From an uncultured Bacteroidota bacterium (GTDB lineage: Bacteria; Bacteroidota; Bacteroidia; Chitinophagales; LD1): DNA of 64,000 nucleotides. The position numbers and the translations under genes are program-made. A model generated the notes under the pieces. That model was given only the letters and a program-made list of their open reading frames with translations, did not search any database and was not told where the DNA came from. The DNA lies in NCBI GenBank assembly GCA_903919075.1, contig CAIXGR010000047.1, positions 1-64,000 on the forward strand, written 5' to 3'. Below, piece after piece: positions 27,827 to 38,941 of this stretch (position 1 is the stretch's first letter; each line of letters begins with the position of its first letter).

Positions 27827-30800
27827 ATGACACCCATGCAAAAGCAAACATTTACTCTTTTATTTCTATTCTCATTTTTTGCGTTTTCTAAAGCGCAGCA
27901 ATCGGCTGTTCCCCCCGCTATGAATTATCAGGCAGTGGCGCGAAACGGTAGTGGAGATATTCTTACCAACGAAAAAATTTGTGTAAGATTCACTATAGAT
28001 TACGACCCCACCGGCAATAACGGTTCAACCGATTATCAGGAAACACAAACCGTTACCACTAATCAATTTGGGTTGTTTACAGCCAAAATTGGTCTGGGTG
28101 CCCCCACTACATCTTCAATCTTCTCTAATATTGATTGGGCAACCGGCCATAGATATTTACTGGTTGAAATTTCTCTTAATTGCGATGCGCCTTCCAGTTC
28201 TACTTCGTGGTCCAATATGGGCTATACTGAATTAGTGAGCGTGCCTTACGCTTTATACGCAGCCAATGCTTCAACTCCGGGTCCCACAGGCCCACAGGGT
28301 AATACGGGCCACACTGGGCCACTCGGCCCTCAAGGTATCGCCGGCGTTACCGGTCCAATGGGAGCTACCGGAAATACTGGCGCTACCGGCCCACAAGGTA
28401 TTCCTGGCCCAACCGGCCCACAAGGTATAACAGGTCCGCAAGGTTTAATCGGTAATACCGGCCCAACAGGCGCACAAGGCAACACCGGTCCACAAGGCCC
28501 ACAAGGTATTACCGGTCCGCAAGGTTTAATTGGTAATACGGGCCCAACAGGCGCACAAGGCGATACCGGTCCACAAGGCCCACAAGGAATTACAGGCCCA
28601 CAAGGCTTAATTGGCAATACCGGCCCAACTGGTGCCCAAGGCAATACCGGCCCAATCGGCCCACAAGGAATTACTGGCCCGCAAGGTTTAACCGGGCCTA
28701 CCGGGGCCACCGGCGCCCAAGGCGATCCAGGTCCAACAGGTCCACAAGGTATAACAGGTCCGCAGGGATTGATTGGTAATACTGGTCCACAAGGAGCACA
28801 AGGCATACAAGGTATACAAGGCATACAAGGAGTTACTGGCCCACAAGGATTGATCGGTAATACTGGCGCCCAAGGCGATACTGGCGCCCAAGGCCCTCAA
28901 GGAATTACAGGCCCGCAAGGCTTAATTGGCAATACAGGCGCTACAGGCGCACAGGGCATACAAGGTATACAGGGTATACAGGGGGTAACAGGTCCACAGG
29001 GATTGATTGGTAACACTGGTGCCACCGGTGCCCAGGGTGACCCAGGTCCAACCGGCCCACAAGGAATTACCGGCCCTCAGGGGTTGATTGGTAACACTGG
29101 GGCTACCGGCGCACAGGGAAATCCCGGCCCAACTGGGCCACAAGGAATTACTGGTCCGCAAGGACAGATAGGTAATACAGGTGCTACCGGTGCACAAGGT
29201 GACCCGGGCCCAACCGGCCCACAAGGAATAACCGGTCCACAAGGATTAATTGGTAATACGGGTCCAACAGGTGCGCAAGGTATACAAGGTATAACCGGCG
29301 CAACCGGTGTGCAAGGAATACAGGGCAATACCGGTGATACCGGTGCTCAGGGAATTCAAGGTATAACCGGCGCTACCGGGTCGCAAGGTATTCAGGGTAA
29401 TACCGGCCCAACCGGTGCACAAGGCAATACCGGCCCAACCGGCGCACAAGGTATTCAAGGCATTCAAGGCAATACCGGGCCTACCGGTTCTCAGGGTTTA
29501 CAAGGCAATACAGGCGCCACCGGTGCGCAGGGTATACAGGGTGATACCGGCCCTACGGGTTCGCAAGGTATACAGGGTAATACTGGCGCAACCGGTGCAC
29601 AAGGTATACAGGGTATAACCGGCGCCACTGGTGCACAAGGTATACAAGGCATTACCGGCCCCACTGGTTCTCAAGGCATTCAAGGTATTACCGGCGCTAC
29701 CGGCGCACAGGGTATTCAAGGTATTACAGGTGCAACTGGCTCGCAAGGTATACAAGGCGTAACCGGTGCAACCGGTGCTCAAGGCATACAAGGCAGCACT
29801 GGTGCCACAGGTTCACAAGGCATACAAGGTATTACTGGCCCAACCGGTTCACAAGGCATTACTGGCCCAACAGGTTCGCAAGGTATCCAGGGTATTACAG
29901 GCGCCACCGGTTCGCAGGGTGTAACAGGTTCACAAGGTATTACCGGCCCTACCGGTGCTCAGGGTATCCAGGGTATTACTGGTGCCACCGGTTCGCAAGG
30001 CGTAACTGGTTCACAAGGTATTACCGGCCCAACCGGCGCTCAAGGTATTCAGGGTATTACCGGTGCTACCGGGTCGCAGGGTGTAACAGGTTCACAAGGG
30101 GCCACCGGCTCTCAGGGTATTACCGGCCCTACTGGTTCATTAAGCGGAACTGCCGGGGGCGATTTACAAGGCTCATATCCTACCCCTACCGTAACCCATA
30201 TTCAAGGCGATTCAGTTTCAGCTATCAACCCTATTAACGGGCAGGTTTTATTTTTTAACGGAAGTTCTTATGTGCCGGTTACTATCGATACTAACAGGTC
30301 TTGGCATATATTAGGTAACTCGGGAACCTCTGTAACAACTAATTTCTTAGGAACTACTGATAATGTTGACCTGCAGTTTAAAGTAAACAACACTAAAGCA
30401 GGCTTAATTGATATTGCACAGGAAAACACATATTTCGGTTACAAAACCGGCTCCAATAATACCGTTGCGGCTGTTTATAATACCTCAATAGGATACCAGG
30501 CATTGGCTTCTAACATTAATGCAGGATATAACGTAGCAGTAGGCGCAAATTCGCTGTTCTCCCAAAATTATAGTGGCTCAGCGTTTAATTCTTACAACGT
30601 GGCAGTTGGGGTCAACGCATTGTTTAGCAACCAACCTACCGGAACATTAAATGGCTATCAAAACGTTGCCGTTGGTTACAACGCTTTATACTTAAATAAT
30701 ATCGGTGCGGCAAATACTGCTGTAGGTTATCTGGCCTCTCAACAAAATACATCGGCTATAGATAATGTGGCCATAGGCGCTAAAAGTTTATTCACTAATC

Positions 30801-31936
30801 AAATCGGCAACTGGAATACTGCTGTAGGCGAAGAAGCTCTTTATAATACCGTAACCAGTTGGAATACTGCTGTTGGTTATTATGCGTTGTATAATAATTC
30901 CTCCGGCAATTCAAATACTGCATTGGGCTACTATGCTTTACAAGGCAACATAACCGGGGGGTCTAACGTTGCGGTTGGTGCAAATGCATTATCTTTAGGG
31001 GGCACTGCATTATCAAACTGTACAGCTGTTGGATATAATGCGCTAAGAGGCTCTTATGGCTCTAGCAATACCGCAGTCGGATACAACGTGCTGAACGTTA
31101 ATAACGGCGGAACCTTCAACACCGGCACTGGCACAAGTGCTTTAAATGCTAACTCAGCAGGAAGTGATAACGTAGCTGATGGCGCTTCGGCATTAGCCGG
31201 TAATAGCAGCGGTAACTATAACGTAGCAGTCGGTTATACAGCTTTATTTACAGCCAACGCAAGCAACAACACAGCGGTGGGAAATGCTGCCGCTTACTAC
31301 AGTACGGGTAGTAATATTACCGCTGTTGGATATAATGCCGCTATCACAAATACTACGGGTAGTAATATTACTACTATTGGATATACTGCAGATGTAACAT
31401 CAGCCGGCCTTACCAACGCTACAGCAATTGGTGCCTCCGCAAAGGTAGATTCATCCAATAAAGTTAGAATCGGCAACACAACAGTAACCAGTATCGGCGG
31501 TGCAGTTCCTTGGTCAGTGTTTTCTGATGGTCGCGTGAAAGATAATGTAGCAGCAAACGTACCAGGTCTCGGATTCATTACTTTACTTAAACCGGTTACT
31601 TATAACTATAACCTTGAAAAAGAAAATCGGTTATTGGGCATTACCAATGATACTTTGGAATATCCCGGCAAGCACGATATAGAAAAAATATCGTTCAGCG
31701 GATTTATCGCGCAAGATGTTGACGCAATTGCTAAAAAGATAGGCTATAGTTTCAGCGGAGTGGATAAGAATGGAAGAATATGGGGATTGCGTTACTCTGA
31801 TTTTGTGCCATCTTTAGTTAAATCCATTCAGGAGCTAAACCAAAAGAATGAAGCACAGCAACATCAGATAGACCAACTGAATTCAAGAATGGATAGACTT
31901 GAAAGAGAAATTGAAGAGTTAAAAGGCAAGCGGTAG
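27827..31936 (+). CDS. Secreted collagen-like protein with YadA-like head repeats and C-terminal S74/intramolecular chaperone domain (start may be 27836)
   Basis: Signal peptide; [17 protein letters not shown]-domain; 207 Gly-X-Y triplets; NTAVGYNAL-type head repeats; [10 protein letters not shown]...[10 protein letters not shown]74 region; C-terminal coiled coil. Confidence 0.93.
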   Translation: MTPMQKQTFTLLFLFSFFAFSKAQQSAVPPAMNYQAVARNGSGDILTNEKICVRFTIDYDPTGNNGSTDYQETQTVTTNQFGLFTAKIGLGAPTTSSIFSNIDWATGHRYLLVEISLNCDAPSSSTSWSNMGYTELVSVPYALYAANASTPGPTGPQGNTGHTGPLGPQGIAGVTGPMGATGNTGATGPQGIPGPTGPQGITGPQGLIGNTGPTGAQGNTGPQGPQGITGPQGLIGNTGPTGAQGDTGPQGPQGITGPQGLIGNTGPTGAQGNTGPIGPQGITGPQGLTGPTGATGAQGDPGPTGPQGITGPQGLIGNTGPQGAQGIQGIQGIQGVTGPQGLIGNTGAQGDTGAQGPQGITGPQGLIGNTGATGAQGIQGIQGIQGVTGPQGLIGNTGATGAQGDPGPTGPQGITGPQGLIGNTGATGAQGNPGPTGPQGITGPQGQIGNTGATGAQGDPGPTGPQGITGPQGLIGNTGPTGAQGIQGITGATGVQGIQGNTGDTGAQGIQGITGATGSQGIQGNTGPTGAQGNTGPTGAQGIQGIQGNTGPTGSQGLQGNTGATGAQGIQGDTGPTGSQGIQGNTGATGAQGIQGITGATGAQGIQGITGPTGSQGIQGITGATGAQGIQGITGATGSQGIQGVTGATGAQGIQGSTGATGSQGIQGITGPTGSQGITGPTGSQGIQGITGATGSQGVTGSQGITGPTGAQGIQGITGATGSQGVTGSQGITGPTGAQGIQGITGATGSQGVTGSQGATGSQGITGPTGSLSGTAGGDLQGSYPTPTVTHIQGDSVSAINPINGQVLFFNGSSYVPVTIDTNRSWHILGNSGTSVTTNFLGTTDNVDLQFKVNNTKAGLIDIAQENTYFGYKTGSNNTVAAVYNTSIGYQALASNINAGYNVAVGANSLFSQNYSGSAFNSYNVAVGVNALFSNQPTGTLNGYQNVAVGYNALYLNNIGAANTAVGYLASQQNTSAIDNVAIGAKSLFTNQIGNWNTAVGEEALYNTVTSWNTAVGYYALYNNSSGNSNTALGYYALQGNITGGSNVAVGANALSLGGTALSNCTAVGYNALRGSYGSSNTAVGYNVLNVNNGGTFNTGTGTSALNANSAGSDNVADGASALAGNSSGNYNVAVGYTALFTANASNNTAVGNAAAYYSTGSNITAVGYNAAITNTTGSNITTIGYTADVTSAGLTNATAIGASAKVDSSNKVRIGNTTVTSIGGAVPWSVFSDGRVKDNVAANVPGLGFITLLKPVTYNYNLEKENRLLGITNDTLEYPGKHDIEKISFSGFIAQDVDAIAKKIGYSFSGVDKNGRIWGLRYSDFVPSLVKSIQELNQKNEAQQHQIDQLNSRMDRLEREIEELKGKR
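28280..30142 (+). repeat. Gly-X-Y (collagen-like) coding repeat region, 207 triplets
   Basis: First Gly codon 28280, last 30134, 9-bp phase kept throughout. Confidence 0.95.
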
Positions 31937-31969
31937 ATAAAAAATATTAAATAGAAAATCTGGTTTTAG

Positions 31970-32015
31970 AACAGCGGCCGCAAAGCATGAAGGAATGCCT
32001 GCGGCTGCTGTTTTT
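31970..32015 (+). terminator. Rho-independent terminator of collagen-like gene
   Basis: AACAGCGGCCGCA (31970-31982) pairs with TGCGGCTGCTGTT (32000-32012), followed by T-rich TTTTTATTT. Confidence 0.85.
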
Positions 32016-32162
32016 ATTTAAAGATTAATAAACTTCACGTTAAAATTCTTATTGCACTGTAATTAGCTAAAGCATCATTACATTAATGCTGATTTTAGCT
32101 TGGCCAATTTCCAATCTGTTTTTTGTATTTATCAGCAGGTTCAATATATTTAAAACCAAGCA

Positions 32163-33569
32163 ATGGCGGAAATGAGAAAATACTTTGATAAAATAAATAC
32201 AGCACTCGGTGTAAATTTTTTAGTGTTTTTACATGCCTTGCTATTCTTTGGTTTTTATTTTACAATGAGTTATTTCAATCGTTTAGGTAAAGATGAATCT
32301 TTAATAATATATTTTTTAAATAAATTCGGATTAGTTTATACTATAAAATATTATTATTTAACTGCTGAAGGGAACTTTACCTCAAACATTGTTTATTGTA
32401 TTATATTTCAATGCTTAAAGAACTTTACTAATATTCTCGTTTTTCACGTTTTGTTCTTGTTTGTATTGTATGTATCGTTTTATCTTCTGATTTACAGATT
32501 AAGCAAACTACAGATTTTATCCATTAGCAGCATTGGTAAGTTATTGTTGCCCATGCTTATTCTAAGCCCGTTTTTCATGCAAAACCCAATTATAACTGAG
32601 GCCTGGTTTTGGCCTACGGCTATGATTGTTTATCAAATACCGCTCATCCTTTTGGTTCTGGGGCTATATTTTTTGCTTTCACCTTCCAAGTGGGCAAAAA
32701 TTGTGGCTTTCTTCATTTTTATTTTATTCGGAGGAACAAAGATTAATTATGTTTTAATGGTTTCTTCTATAGGAGGTGCATATTTTATATATAAAGCCTT
32801 TGGGCAAAAGAAATTAAGCATGAATATGCTAATAGCTTTAAGTGGTATTTTAATAGGCTTGGTCATATACTTGGCTAGTCCGTCAAATATGATGCGAATG
32901 AAAGGCGAAGCTGAATCAAGAAATCTGGGCAGCTTGCTTAGCGCAATAAGTTATAACTCCCAATATATTTTTACCGAATTTTTGTCGCCACTTAGATTGA
33001 TGCGCATTGCATTATTTATGGCAGCCTTTTTAGTAATGGATATAAAACTTCCGGTATTAAAAATTAAAAAAAGTGTTCTGCTCTTTGTGCTATTTATTAT
33101 TGCTATTAATGCTCTTCTGATTATTGCAAATGGTGCAATATATTTTGCCGCAACAGGCAAAGGTGTAATTTACCAACGTGTTTGGACGTTTAATTTTTTT
33201 ATATTAGTAATAACAATAGGATATCTTGTTTATTTAGCTGGAATATTCTTAAAAGTTAAAACGGGCACGTTGCGATATAAACTAATACTTACAGCATTAT
33301 TGTTATACCCATCAGTATCATATGTCAGAGCATTTACAATAGAATATGATAAAACAAAAAGATTAGCAGAATCTTACGACAAACGTATCGAACTTATTAA
33401 AAGCTACAAAGGCAAAACTGTTCCCGGCGGCATTTTATATTTAGAACCGCTTGCCGAAACCAGCATAATTAATTTTTTAGAACTCGAATCTGACCCTGAT
33501 TTTAGCGATAACAGGCAAATAGCCCTTAGATATGGGCTCAACTGCAAAATTGCAGTTAAGTTTAAGTAA
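32163..33569 (+). CDS. Polytopic membrane protein of unknown function
   Basis: About 11 hydrophobic segments, 468 aa. Confidence 0.7.
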   Translation: MAEMRKYFDKINTALGVNFLVFLHALLFFGFYFTMSYFNRLGKDESLIIYFLNKFGLVYTIKYYYLTAEGNFTSNIVYCIIFQCLKNFTNILVFHVLFLFVLYVSFYLLIYRLSKLQILSISSIGKLLLPMLILSPFFMQNPIITEAWFWPTAMIVYQIPLILLVLGLYFLLSPSKWAKIVAFFIFILFGGTKINYVLMVSSIGGAYFIYKAFGQKKLSMNMLIALSGILIGLVIYLASPSNMMRMKGEAESRNLGSLLSAISYNSQYIFTEFLSPLRLMRIALFMAAFLVMDIKLPVLKIKKSVLLFVLFIIAINALLIIANGAIYFAATGKGVIYQRVWTFNFFILVITIGYLVYLAGIFLKVKTGTLRYKLILTALLLYPSVSYVRAFTIEYDKTKRLAESYDKRIELIKSYKGKTVPGGILYLEPLAETSIINFLELESDPDFSDNRQIALRYGLNCKIAVKFK

Positions 33570-33582
33570 ATTAGTAAACCGA

Positions 33583-33990
33583 ATGAAAGTTAGCGTAATT
33601 AGAAAAGCCACATTTAATGCAGCGCACCGCCTTTATAGAAAAGACTGGAGCGATGAAAAAAATAGCGCAGTTTTTGGTTTGTGCGCTAACCCCAATTACC
33701 ACGGGCATAATTACCGGTTAGATGTGAAAATTATTGGTGAAATAGACCCCGAAACAGGATATGTAATAGACCTGAAAGAACTAAATGATATTATTCAGCA
33801 GGAAGTGATGGAGCGCTTCGATCACCGTAATTTGAATCTCGATTGCGAGCAATTTAAAAACCTGAATCCTACCGGAGAGAATATTGTAGTGGTGATATAT
33901 AATATTTTGCGTACTCGCATACCTGCTAAATACGAGTTGCAACTAAAGCTTTGGGAAACAGAAAAAAATTCCTTTGAATACCCAGCTTAA
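33583..33990 (+). CDS. queD: 6-carboxytetrahydropterin synthase family protein (QueD/PTPS-like)
   Basis: FNAAHRLY, FGLCANPNYHGHNYRLDV, FDHRNLN, PTGENIVV; start placed at second Met of the listed ORF. Confidence 0.92.
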   Translation: MKVSVIRKATFNAAHRLYRKDWSDEKNSAVFGLCANPNYHGHNYRLDVKIIGEIDPETGYVIDLKELNDIIQQEVMERFDHRNLNLDCEQFKNLNPTGENIVVVIYNILRTRIPAKYELQLKLWETEKNSFEYPA

Positions 33991-34022
33991 TTTCTCAATC
34001 ATCCCACAACACGAAATAGAAG

Positions 34023-35540
34023 TTATTTTTCTAGATAAAGTTTAATTTGCGGATTCCATGCAGTTACTATCGCCCTTGCATTTGGCGAATAAACCTCAAA
34101 TTGATATGCTTTAAGAGTTATGTAATGAGGCTTTGAAAAAATCTTGGTATAGCCCGCAGTATCTTTATATGGATGTATTGTAATTGCTGATTCAACCGGC
34201 CACGGCACACCTATATTTACCGCAACAAGCTTTTTATAATTACTTGAATCCGGTTGCCCTTTATGAGGTGATAACACCATATCATCATCACATTCCGATA
34301 CTAACTGAACTCTTCTTGACGAAGCGTAATCGTTTACTCTCCATACTGTATCTTGGGGATATTCGACGGTTAAAAAATCTCGCATTCCTGCCATATAAGT
34401 TGCCAGGCAAATTACAGATATGAATCCAGTAAGTGCAGAGGCCCTTAATCGTAACTTTTCAAATATTATATGAAAAGCGTATACGGCCATAATAAAAAGG
34501 AATGGAAAAAATTGATGTAGCAATCTTCCGTATAGCACCAGTTTTTGACCATAGTAGCCTAGTATAACTGAATAATATACATACAATAGCACCATAAACA
34601 AAAACAACAAATTGAAAAGGTTATTGAGGGTGTTTTTTAAATTCATAAAAACCATCACTGCAGTAACTATTAGTCCAACTATGATAAGAACCCCAATAAA
34701 TGGATCAACCTGCATTAAATACTCAAACAAGTACAATGGCGATTCAGCAAAAAAGCGCGATTGAATATTATCATAATACTCCTGCATTTGTGCATAGTAG
34801 GATTTGTTCACAGTTCTTGACACTAACTCAAATAATACAATAACTGCCGAACCGGTTGATACGCCAATAAAACAGGCCAGAAACCTTTGCTTAAAGTTTT
34901 CAAGCGTTAACTTGTAAAAAAATATTACCGCAAATACAATTCCTACCAATGGAAAATAGCCAGGATAAACCAAAAAACTTCCTACTATCAAAAATCCTAT
35001 AAGCGCCCCCTTTTTGTATCCTAGCTTGTTCGTATTAATGGCTTTTATAGCTAAATAAAAGCCAAAATAAATCATTAGCAATGCAGCATCATAAGGAAAA
35101 GCATGCCTTAGATATATATACGAGTTAGTCGCAGCACTATAAAGCAACACACTCAACAATGCCAATAGTTTGTCATTAAGCACGGTTAATGACACCCGGT
35201 AATGGACTAATAGTATTAATACAAATACAATAAAATTATAAGTAAAAAGTGTGTATTTATCTACTGTCTCTATGTCTTTATGCAGCAATTTGCTGCCTGC
35301 AAAACGCATAACTGCGGGAATGATGTTAAGCGTAGTAAACCCCGGTCTTTCTTCACCCGGAAATATGGCTTCAAGTGTTTGTTTTATATCGCCTTTCTTA
35401 ATAGCATTAAAGGCCATAATAGAAAATCTGTATCTGGTCTCATCGCCATAATCTTTCTGATAGCCCTTGCCCGCCAACATAAATTTAGAGGCATTTATAG
35501 CTACTATAAATATTAAAAGGTATAAAACCGTTCTTGACAT
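34023..35540 (-). CDS. Polytopic membrane protein (possible GT-C family)
   Basis: Many TM segments; acidic motif KDYGDETRYRF in first extracytoplasmic loop. Confidence 0.65.
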   Translation of the reverse strand: MSRTVLYLLIFIVAINASKFMLAGKGYQKDYGDETRYRFSIMAFNAIKKGDIKQTLEAIFPGEERPGFTTLNIIPAVMRFAGSKLLHKDIETVDKYTLFTYNFIVFVLILLVHYRVSLTVLNDKLLALLSVLLYSAATNSYIYLRHAFPYDAALLMIYFGFYLAIKAINTNKLGYKKGALIGFLIVGSFLVYPGYFPLVGIVFAVIFFYKLTLENFKQRFLACFIGVSTGSAVIVLFELVSRTVNKSYYAQMQEYYDNIQSRFFAESPLYLFEYLMQVDPFIGVLIIVGLIVTAVMVFMNLKNTLNNLFNLLFLFMVLLYVYYSVILGYYGQKLVLYGRLLHQFFPFLFIMAVYAFHIIFEKLRLRASALTGFISVICLATYMAGMRDFLTVEYPQDTVWRVNDYASSRRVQLVSECDDDMVLSPHKGQPDSSNYKKLVAVNIGVPWPVESAITIHPYKDTAGYTKIFSKPHYITLKAYQFEVYSPNARAIVTAWNPQIKLYLEK

Positions 35541-35606
35541 GAGGTTTGCCGTTTGTACTAAAGTAGCAAAAGAAAATTATTCTTACCGGTTAGGGTATAA
35601 AAACTA

Positions 35607-36626
35607 TCAATAAAATTTCAAATCAATATATACTGGTAAGTGGTCCGAATAACCGGCAACCCAATGGTTATATGCATAAGTTCGGTTGGGCTCCATTCCA
35701 TATTTAGGACTATTAAATAATAACCAGCGCGGGTTAAAAATATACGCCTTTAAATTGCGCACATAATAACTGCTCTTCCGGTTAAGCAAATTTTTCGACA
35801 CAATAAATTGGTCAAACAAATCAAGTTCATCTCTGTATTTAAGTGTGAATTCCTTTTTTGCATATATCGGCTTCATCAAATCCACAAGGTCTTCTTCAGC
35901 AGGGTGAGGATTCGCACCCGAGCAAAGGTATTCAAGGCTCGAATCAGTAGGGTTATCATTAAAATCTCCCATGGCAATAATGCGCGCTTGTGGCTCGCCT
36001 ATGTATATGTTTTCAATTTTGTCTCGCAAAATCTTTGACACATATAACCTCTTCTTTTCACTATCTCCATTCGCCTTTCGGCGGCTGGGCCAGTGGTTTA
36101 CAAAAAAGTAAACCGGGGTATCTTCAGTTACAAATCCTTTAAAATAAACAATGTCGCGCGTTTTGTCCGTCGTATCAAATGGGTAATTAATTCTCAAAAA
36201 AGCGTCAAAAACATTTGCTACTATATCTTTATTGTATAAAAAGGCCACATCAATTCCGCGTTCATCGGGTGAGTCGTGGTGTATAATGCCGAAATTGAAT
36301 TTTTTTAAGGCCGGTTGTGATATTAAATCTTCAAGCACTTGTCTGTTTTCCACTTCCGAAAGCCCGACAACCAAAGGTTGAATGGTATCGAACAAAGTCG
36401 CAATAACTTTAGAGATGTGATTAAGCTTTAACTCATATTTTTCGGTATTCCACTTAATTTTCGACTCCGGCGTAAACTCATCATCCTGCGTTTCTGGGTC
36501 ATTGATAGTATCAAAAAAGTTCTCAACGTTATAAAACACTATTCTGCCAGGCTTAAGCATAGTTTCTACCTGCGCATGTATGAAGGAGGGTAGAAACAAA
36601 AAGAAAACAACTGCAAATGGCTTCAT
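35607..36626 (-). CDS. Endonuclease/exonuclease/phosphatase family protein
   Basis: FYNVENFFDTINDPETQDDEF, GLSEVENRQVLEDL, NHWPSRR, IAMGDFNDNPTD, YSDHLPVYIDL. Confidence 0.93.
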   Translation of the reverse strand: MKPFAVVFFLFLPSFIHAQVETMLKPGRIVFYNVENFFDTINDPETQDDEFTPESKIKWNTEKYELKLNHISKVIATLFDTIQPLVVGLSEVENRQVLEDLISQPALKKFNFGIIHHDSPDERGIDVAFLYNKDIVANVFDAFLRINYPFDTTDKTRDIVYFKGFVTEDTPVYFFVNHWPSRRKANGDSEKKRLYVSKILRDKIENIYIGEPQARIIAMGDFNDNPTDSSLEYLCSGANPHPAEEDLVDLMKPIYAKKEFTLKYRDELDLFDQFIVSKNLLNRKSSYYVRNLKAYIFNPRWLLFNSPKYGMEPNRTYAYNHWVAGYSDHLPVYIDLKFY

Positions 36627-37511
36627 TTATAAATATAATTTTTTATATATCTGTATCAACTCTTCATCTACGCTCATGGGCGAATAACCCAAAGATATAG
36701 CATTAGAAATGTTAAGTGATACATCTGCAGCTCGCGGAGCACTTGTTTTTACATCTTTTTGTGAGCAAGACTGTATGAATTCTTTCTGAAGCTGAAATGC
36801 ATCAGCCAATTTAATTCCAAAATCATATCGCGAAAGCCTGTCTTTGCCCGCAAGATGAATAATGCCCGAATAGTTTTCAAAAAGCCTGAGAAGTCCCATG
36901 CTAATACTTCTAGCACCACATATACTTCTAAACTCATCAGTAAATATAGGCACCTGTTGCTGGCTTTTTAATTGCGCTGTTATTTTTTGTATAAAATTAT
37001 TATTACCCGCCTCTGGTGTGCCAAACATTAATGGTATTCGGAACACACCTGATGGAGGATAGATTTTTAGTATCTCTTCTTCGGCTATTGATTTGTGTTC
37101 TCCGTAAATATTCACCGGATTCTTCTCATCGCCCTCGGTATACATTCCCTTTTTTCCGTCAAATACTAAGTCAGTTGAAGTAAATGCAAGAGGAATTTGA
37201 AAATCGCTGCAAATGCCGGCAAGATTTTGCGACGCAGCAACATTTACCGAGTACGAAATTTCTTTATTTAACTGGCAAAAATCCGGGCTTGAAATAGCTG
37301 CGACGTGGATAACAGCATCCGGTTCAATTTCATCAAAAAAATTTCCAAGTTCAATATATGAGGTAATATCGCATTTTACAGGAATAGCGTTTTCAAAATC
37401 GAAACCACCCGAATTTACTAAGCCATATATTTCCCAATCTTTAGCGGCTACGCGCATTAAATGATAACCGAGAAAACCCGAAGCACCTGTAAGAAGGAGT
37501 TTCTTTTTCAT
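36627..37511 (-). CDS. SDR family sugar-nucleotide epimerase/reductase (RmlD-like)
   Basis: KKKLLLTGASGFLGYHLMR, VIHVAAISSPDFCQ, STDLVFDGKKGMYTE, YGEHKSIAEE. Confidence 0.88.
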   Translation of the reverse strand: MKKKLLLTGASGFLGYHLMRVAAKDWEIYGLVNSGGFDFENAIPVKCDITSYIELGNFFDEIEPDAVIHVAAISSPDFCQLNKEISYSVNVAASQNLAGICSDFQIPLAFTSTDLVFDGKKGMYTEGDEKNPVNIYGEHKSIAEEEILKIYPPSGVFRIPLMFGTPEAGNNNFIQKITAQLKSQQQVPIFTDEFRSICGARSISMGLLRLFENYSGIIHLAGKDRLSRYDFGIKLADAFQLQKEFIQSCSQKDVKTSAPRAADVSLNISNAISLGYSPMSVDEELIQIYKKLYL

Positions 37512-37517
37512 ATCAGC

Positions 37518-38921
37518 TTACATAGATAACGGCCGGTTCTCAGTAGCTGCTAAACACGCTTCTTTAAATGCCTCGGTATAAGTAGGGTGAGGGTGGCTCA
37601 TGCGCGCTATATCTTCAGCGCTGGCACGGTATTCCATCGCTACCACGCCTTCAATAATCATATCGGCAGCGCGTGCGCCAATAATATGCACACCAAGTAT
37701 TTCATCAGTTTCTTTCGCTGCAAGGATTTTTACAAAGCCATCCAAATCGCCACTGGCACGCGCCCGGCCCAATGCCCGGAAAGGAAACTTACCGGTTTTA
37801 TACGCAGTTCCTTTCTCTTTTAATTCTTGTTCTGTAGCACCAACACTTGCCGCTTCCGGCCATGTATACGCAACACCGGGTATCATATTATAATTAATAT
37901 GCGGCTTCTGGCCAGCCATAGTCTCTGCAATAAATACGCCCTCCTCTTCAGCTTTATGGGCCAACATTGCTCCGCGTATTACATCGCCTAAAGCATAAAT
38001 ACCGGCAACCGGTGTTTCAAGTTTTTCGTTTACCGGTATCCTTCCTTTTTCATCCGTCTTCAAACCAGCATTTTCCAATGTAAGGCCGGTTGTGTATGGA
38101 ACACGCCCCACTGCAACCAAACAATAATCTCCTTTTATTTCAACCTTCTCCCCATTTTTATTTTCGGCTGTAACAGTTACTTCTTTTCCTTTTACAGTAG
38201 CACCGGTCACCTTATGCGAAAGAATAAATTCCATTCCATCTTTGCGAAGAATACGCAACATCTCTTTGCTTATTTCTTCATCCATCGAAGGAACAATCTT
38301 ATCTAAAAACTCTACCACTGTAACTTTCGAGCCCAAACGCTGATAAACTGAACCCAGCTCTACTCCAATAATTCCCCCGCCTATAATTACCAAATGTTGA
38401 GGCACCTCGGTTAATGAAAGGGCTTCAGTAGAAGTAATGATTCTCTTCTTGTCAAGTTTAATGAAAGGAAGATTGGTAGGTTTACTACCGGTAGCAATAA
38501 TTACCTTTTCAGTTTCAATTTCCTGCTTTTCGTTTTTCGAATCAGTAACTGCAATTTTATTTTTATTGATGAACGAACCGGTGCCGGTATACATATCAAT
38601 CTTATTTTTCTTCATTAAAAAAGTAAGGCCATCGTTATTTTGCTTTACTACGCTGCTTTTGCGCTCAACCATTTTTCCAAAATCAAGCGATAGACCCTTT
38701 ACATTAATGCCGTGCGTTGAAAACACCATTTCAGCATTATGATAATGTTCAGATGAATCAAGCAACGCTTTTGATGGAATACAACCTACATTGGTGCAAG
38801 TGCCACCCAAAACCGGGTATTTTTCAATAATGGCCACTTTCATTCCAAGTTGCGAACATCTGATAGCAGCAATATAACCACCGGGTCCCGAACCAATAAC
38901 TACAACATTATATTTCGACAT
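37518..38921 (-). CDS. lpdA: Dihydrolipoyl dehydrogenase
   Basis: VIGSGPGGYIAAIRCSQLG, LGGTCTNVGCIPSKALL, YALGDVIRGAMLAHKAEEEG, HPHPTYTEAFKEA. Confidence 0.97.
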   Translation of the reverse strand: MSKYNVVVIGSGPGGYIAAIRCSQLGMKVAIIEKYPVLGGTCTNVGCIPSKALLDSSEHYHNAEMVFSTHGINVKGLSLDFGKMVERKSSVVKQNNDGLTFLMKKNKIDMYTGTGSFINKNKIAVTDSKNEKQEIETEKVIIATGSKPTNLPFIKLDKKRIITSTEALSLTEVPQHLVIIGGGIIGVELGSVYQRLGSKVTVVEFLDKIVPSMDEEISKEMLRILRKDGMEFILSHKVTGATVKGKEVTVTAENKNGEKVEIKGDYCLVAVGRVPYTTGLTLENAGLKTDEKGRIPVNEKLETPVAGIYALGDVIRGAMLAHKAEEEGVFIAETMAGQKPHINYNMIPGVAYTWPEAASVGATEQELKEKGTAYKTGKFPFRALGRARASGDLDGFVKILAAKETDEILGVHIIGARAADMIIEGVVAMEYRASAEDIARMSHPHPTYTEAFKEACLAATENRPLSM

Positions 38922-38941
38922 GAGATAAGAGAGTTTATCTT

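Noticed and set aside
28330-29791. Several long minus-strand ORFs and a plus-strand frame-shifted ORF over the collagen repeat (e.g. 28330-28824, 28922-29242, 29498-29791)
   Set aside because: Low-complexity mirror translations of the 9-bp periodic Gly-X-Y DNA; no start signals or independent protein character.
28280-30142. Tandem repeats that might suggest a CRISPR array
   Set aside because: Repeats are contiguous, in frame and code for Gly-X-Y; no unique spacers and no cas genes.
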